DNA of 64,000 nucleotides from Acidobacteriota bacterium (GTDB lineage: Bacteria > Acidobacteriota > Vicinamibacteria > Vicinamibacterales > JAKQTR01): assembly GCA_026393755.1 (NCBI GenBank), contig JAPKZO010000037.1, forward strand, positions 24,634 through 88,633, in the 5' to 3' direction. Below the pieces are notes generated by a model. It worked only from the letters and a program-made list of their open reading frames with translations, did not search any database and was not told the DNA's origin. The position numbers were made by a program, and so were the translations under genes. Of the stretch, positions 62,701-64,000 are shown one piece after another (the first letter of the stretch is position 1; each line of letters opens with the position of its first letter).

Positions 62701-64000
62701 CTCGCTGACGGTGAATCAGGCGACGCTGACGATCCACGTCTCGGCGGCGGGGACCAACTACACCGGTCTAGCCTACGCCGGTGCAACGAGCTGCACGGCC
62801 GATGGCGTCAACGGCGAGCATCCGGCGGGGACGCTGTCGTTCGAGGATAGCAGCCAGCACGCGCTGTCCGGCGCACCGACCAACGCAGGCAGCTACTACG
62901 CGCGGTGCTCGGCGGGCGGCACCGAAACCAACTACGCGGCTACCTCGGGCACGGCTCCGTTCACGATCAGTCCGGCCGCGCCGACCGTGACGGTGAGCGG
63001 CGGACCCTTTACCTACGATGGCACTTCGCACGAAGCCACCTGTACGGTGACCGGGGTCAGCGGCGCGACGGTCGCGGGGACCTGCACGCTGACCTATGAC
63101 GGGAGCGCCAGCGCGCCGATTGCCGCGAAGACCTCCTACGTGGTGGCGGCGACCTTCACGAGCAGCGATACCAACTACAGCAGTGGCACGGGCCACGGCA
63201 GCCTGACGATTGGCAAGCGGCCGGCCATGTGGACGACCAGCTCCAACAGCAAGACGTACGGGGCCCTCGACCCGGTGCCGCTGACGGCGGGGAGCGGCAC
63301 CTTCCTGACGGCGGACCACGTCAGCGCAACCTACACCCGAGCCTCCGGGAATACGGCGGTGGGCGGGCCGTATCACATTACGGCAACACTGGTCGATCCG
63401 GACGGGAAGTTGGTGAACTATGAGCCGGTCACCAACACCGGCGCGAGCTTCACGATCAGCCCGGCGACACCGACCGTGACGGTGAGCGGCGGACCGTTTA
63501 CCTACGATGGCACTTCGCACGAAGCCACCTGTACGGTGAGCGGGGTCAGCGACCCGACGGTCGCGGGGACCTGCACGCTGACCTATGACGGGAGCGCCAG
63601 CGCGCCGATTGCCGCGAAGACCTCCTACGCGGTGGCGGCGACGTTCACCAGCGGCGATACCAACTACAGCGGTGGCACGGGCCACGGCAGCCTGACGATT
63701 AGCCAGCGGGCGGCCACGTGGACGACGAATCCAAACAGTAAGACGTACGGGGCCCTCGACCCGAGTCCGTTGACGACGGGGAGCGGCAGCAACTTCGTGG
63801 CGGCGGACGGCGTGACGGCGACCTACGGTCGGACGGCGGGCGACACGGTGGCGGGCGGACCGTATCCCATCACGGCGACGCTGAGCCCGGCAGGCGTGCT
63901 GAGCAACTACACCATCACTAACGCGGGCGCGGACTTCACGATCAACCCGAAGGTGGCGTCGGTGACGCCGACGGTGGCGGGCAAGACGTATGGCGACGTC
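56726..64000 (+). CDS. Giant secreted repeat protein (delta-60-like, Ig-like and MBG-like domains), partial
   Basis: The frame is open from the ATG at 56726 (behind GAGAGGGG) to the window edge: 2425 codons with no stop. A signal peptide (FLTFLGLLAALMVIAPVARAQ) is followed by many copies of a unit of about 50-60 residues with QPDGKILVGGSF and RLNPDGSLD, typical of delta-60 beta-propeller-like repeats. Blocks of these at about 56.8-57.8, 58.9-59.9 and 60.8-61.8 kb alternate with a WTAFEFSTDG segment and Big-type Ig-like domains (TLTATVSPVAPGTGTPAGSV). From 62.7 kb MBG-like domains (GGPFTYDGTSHEATC, NSKTYGALDP) begin. It is probably a surface or exported adhesin-like protein; the C-terminal anchoring or secretion domain is outside the window. 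Confidence 0.88.
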   Translation, partial: MKTRSFLTFLGLLAALMVIAPVARAQTTQKLAVDGFNPNPNGTVRAIAVQADGHILLGGEFTSPLNHILRLAPSGLAIDPFNPNPNGAVSAIVVQPDGKIVVTGSFTGLGGIGNLAGNYLARLNPDGTLDPNFQGGLQSPAMALQSDGKILGLSIFTGYGSGYDRAYRLNTNGTLDSSFQNHYDVHFWTPRLHAVAVQPDGKVLIAGGAYDSGSGAILRLTADGYIDWYFGTTFRNTDGSPCTNPDHDLNLCVPATMVDGAIYAIQVQPDGKILVGGDFSTLAGVGRSSLGRLNPNGSLDTDFHSPLEPSAIVYSIALQADGRMVLGGTDFGSKAVPGGGSGRVNVQRINADGSRDDSLTEPTFLADYSAYGSVYALATNVAPNPYDALVGKIIGGGTFAGLFDELNLNWFGRRNVARMYTTPSPYDPQAVQLASQQLSVDPSFVDTGQLTWTYAGTFPEPVWAVLQFSTDGANWSTVATATRITSGGGWTGTVAQTLVKGYFRALGHYTSGQYNGSGSVIASPTVQVDNAYDSTTNIAGPSGAWAGDPVTFTATVSSSAPGDAPTGIVTFKDGNTTICAQPLTSGQATCTTSFAALGYHYITAGYSGAAEFRASASPSPLGLMVGGVPTFTTLASSPNPSTAGQSVTLTATVTRGGGDIAPPAIVTFFDGTTVLGSATVTSGGVATLETLALATSGRHGITAQYAGSYGYGASTSAVLTQQVVILPLPPDDFNPGANLDVLAIAVQADGKTLVGGSFTTLGGQPRNYIGRLNADGTLDAGFNPGADRPVRAIAVQLDGRILVGGQFTQLGGQPCNHLGRLNSNGSIETCFDVRADDAVWAFAVQPDGKILVGGAFTLVAGQLRNHVARLNANGTLDASFNPGADAAVLAFFSQSDQGVAVFALQPDGKILMGSSNGLVRLKPDGIPEWFLNDWHGVYTLAVQPDGKILMGGSFGIERLNTDGSLDSGFTASLPGSLYAMALQADGKIWVGGSFHPINDPLYYLYRLNSDGSVDFSTQVGISAPVVYALAIQPGGQVLVGGHFQWLGDQSRSYIGRLTNDTAASREFNFDVDTAQLTWALGGSSPELMWTAFEFSTDGSTWSPVVLAPNTTVARTAGGWAATLDQPHVTGTLRALGYYGTGMGSGSVVTSTLQVDYTYDTTTIVAVSPATPQMGAAVTLTATVSPVAPGTGTPAGSVAFFSGGIPIAGCGARALGNGQATCNTSFSAVGVYTITARYGGDGNFRTSTSSDFPLSVSPVPALTATTLISSPNPSITNQSVTLTATVTSPGVVPAGNVTFFDGATMIGTGTLNASGVATLATSFAINGTHSITAQYAGSAYVLGSTSAVLSQQVVSTTPPDSFNPGLAGNLSAIAVQPDGKIVLGGSFAIAGGDTHSIARLNPDGTVDSGFNPGDSQSVVRALAVQADGRILVGGSFSALDGSGPMNVARLGPDGTLDSTFTPPADGGINTLAVQPDGKILLGGYFTSLGGESRSRIGRLDPNGSLDSTFNPGASSNLRTRFVVWSIQVQPDGKILVAGDFDTLAGSNRPAIGRLNANGSIDTTFTSPFQTGTSIYAIAVQPDGKVLVSGGLAGSAGFILKRLNTDGSIDTTFASPLPTDGNTYAIALQTDGRILLCGYVGSAAYLYRLNSNGTFDETFTSQIDGSAASIVALQSDGKVLVGGWFSAVDGQPRSGIARLTNNIAASQEFSLDVNAGRLTWMRGGSSPELMWTAFESSTDGSTWSPVVLAPNTTVTRTAGGWSGSVAQPHVKGTFRALGYYGTGPSSGSLLISTLHVDHAYDSTTAVSVSPGSPREGESATITATVSPVSPGTGTPTGSVAFFSGGSPIEGCGAQALGNGQATCITSFGAVGVYTITAQYGGEAGFHGSTSSDYPLSVISKIVATATSISAPGISYGADSTVTVTVTASGGSAAPTGSVSLIVNNGAPVSQGLAAGPATSSAATFTLTKLSAGSHTLSAAYAPTGNFSTSEAGGSSLTVNQATLTIHVSAAGTNYTGLAYAGATSCTADGVNGEHPAGTLSFEDSSQHALSGAPTNAGSYYARCSAGGTETNYAATSGTAPFTISPAAPTVTVSGGPFTYDGTSHEATCTVTGVSGATVAGTCTLTYDGSASAPIAAKTSYVVAATFTSSDTNYSSGTGHGSLTIGKRPAMWTTSSNSKTYGALDPVPLTAGSGTFLTADHVSATYTRASGNTAVGGPYHITATLVDPDGKLVNYEPVTNTGASFTISPATPTVTVSGGPFTYDGTSHEATCTVSGVSDPTVAGTCTLTYDGSASAPIAAKTSYAVAATFTSGDTNYSGGTGHGSLTISQRAATWTTNPNSKTYGALDPSPLTTGSGSNFVAADGVTATYGRTAGDTVAGGPYPITATLSPAGVLSNYTITNAGADFTINPKVASVTPTVAGKTYGDV
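62981..63960 (+). repeat. Tandem 489-bp repeat encoding MBG-like domains
   Basis: The segment beginning CCGACCGTGACGGTGAGCGG at 62981 recurs at 63470, a period of 489 bp (163 codons). The first 180 bp are almost identical between the copies and the rest is clearly related. The copies keep the reading frame. The high DNA identity implies recent duplication or gene conversion within the gene. Confidence 0.85.

Noticed and set aside
1..64000. CRISPR array
   Set aside because: No regularly spaced direct repeats with unique spacers were seen; the SRP-flanking palindromes are too few and unevenly spaced.

Overview
The window is a 64 kb piece of high-GC bacterial chromosome. A VWFA-related protein of the acidobacterial type, many secreted hydrolases with Ala/Pro- or Gly/Arg-rich inserts, a CusA/CzcA efflux operon and PAS hybrid kinases all suggest an Acidobacteriota member, perhaps Vicinamibacteria-like. 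This placement is inferred from gene style; no rRNA is present.

Layout. 1-9.1 kb: tail of a response-regulator gene, a 4Fe-4S protein, a two-domain thioredoxin-like gene with an in-frame TGA where the active-site Cys belongs (candidate selenoprotein with a SECIS-like hairpin), an M14 peptidase, a polytopic membrane protein and L-threonine aldolase. 9.1-17.2 kb: a minus-strand heavy-metal efflux block (His/Cys-rich secreted protein, TolC, adaptor, RND pump, P1B ATPase). 17.4-19.6 kb: ECF sigma factor, anti-sigma factor and a secreted protein. 19.7-23.5 kb: the conserved SRP RNA-dnaX-ybaB-recR group, with palindromic repeats on both sides of the RNA. 23.5-37.4 kb: GH38 alpha-mannosidase, a minus-strand cluster of two hybrid histidine kinases, an NtrC-type regulator and an HD-GYP regulator, then an amidase and an M28 peptidase.

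37.6-51.7 kb is a composite genomic island at tRNA-Asn. A tyrosine recombinase overlaps the tRNA 3' end, and a 19-nt tRNA-derived word recurs at 37667, 44922 and 51571, giving two segments of about 7 kb. The first carries integrase, excisionase and an array of unusually small RHS-core toxins with candidate immunity genes and remnants. The second carries a VWFA protein, an IS3-type remnant, two PIN-domain toxin-antitoxin pairs and an AbiEi gene whose AbiEii partner is cut by the third att copy. A decayed second integrase and a HicAB pair follow.

53.3-64 kb: a NarL-type two-component system, a possible attenuator or terminator, a small receiver-like protein and a giant secreted repeat protein (delta-60-like repeats, Ig-like and MBG-like domains) running off the window.

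The most notable observations are the UGA-containing thioredoxin-like gene, the mini-RHS toxin array, the three-att island and the palindromic repeat family around the SRP RNA. All function calls come from reading motifs; no database search was run.
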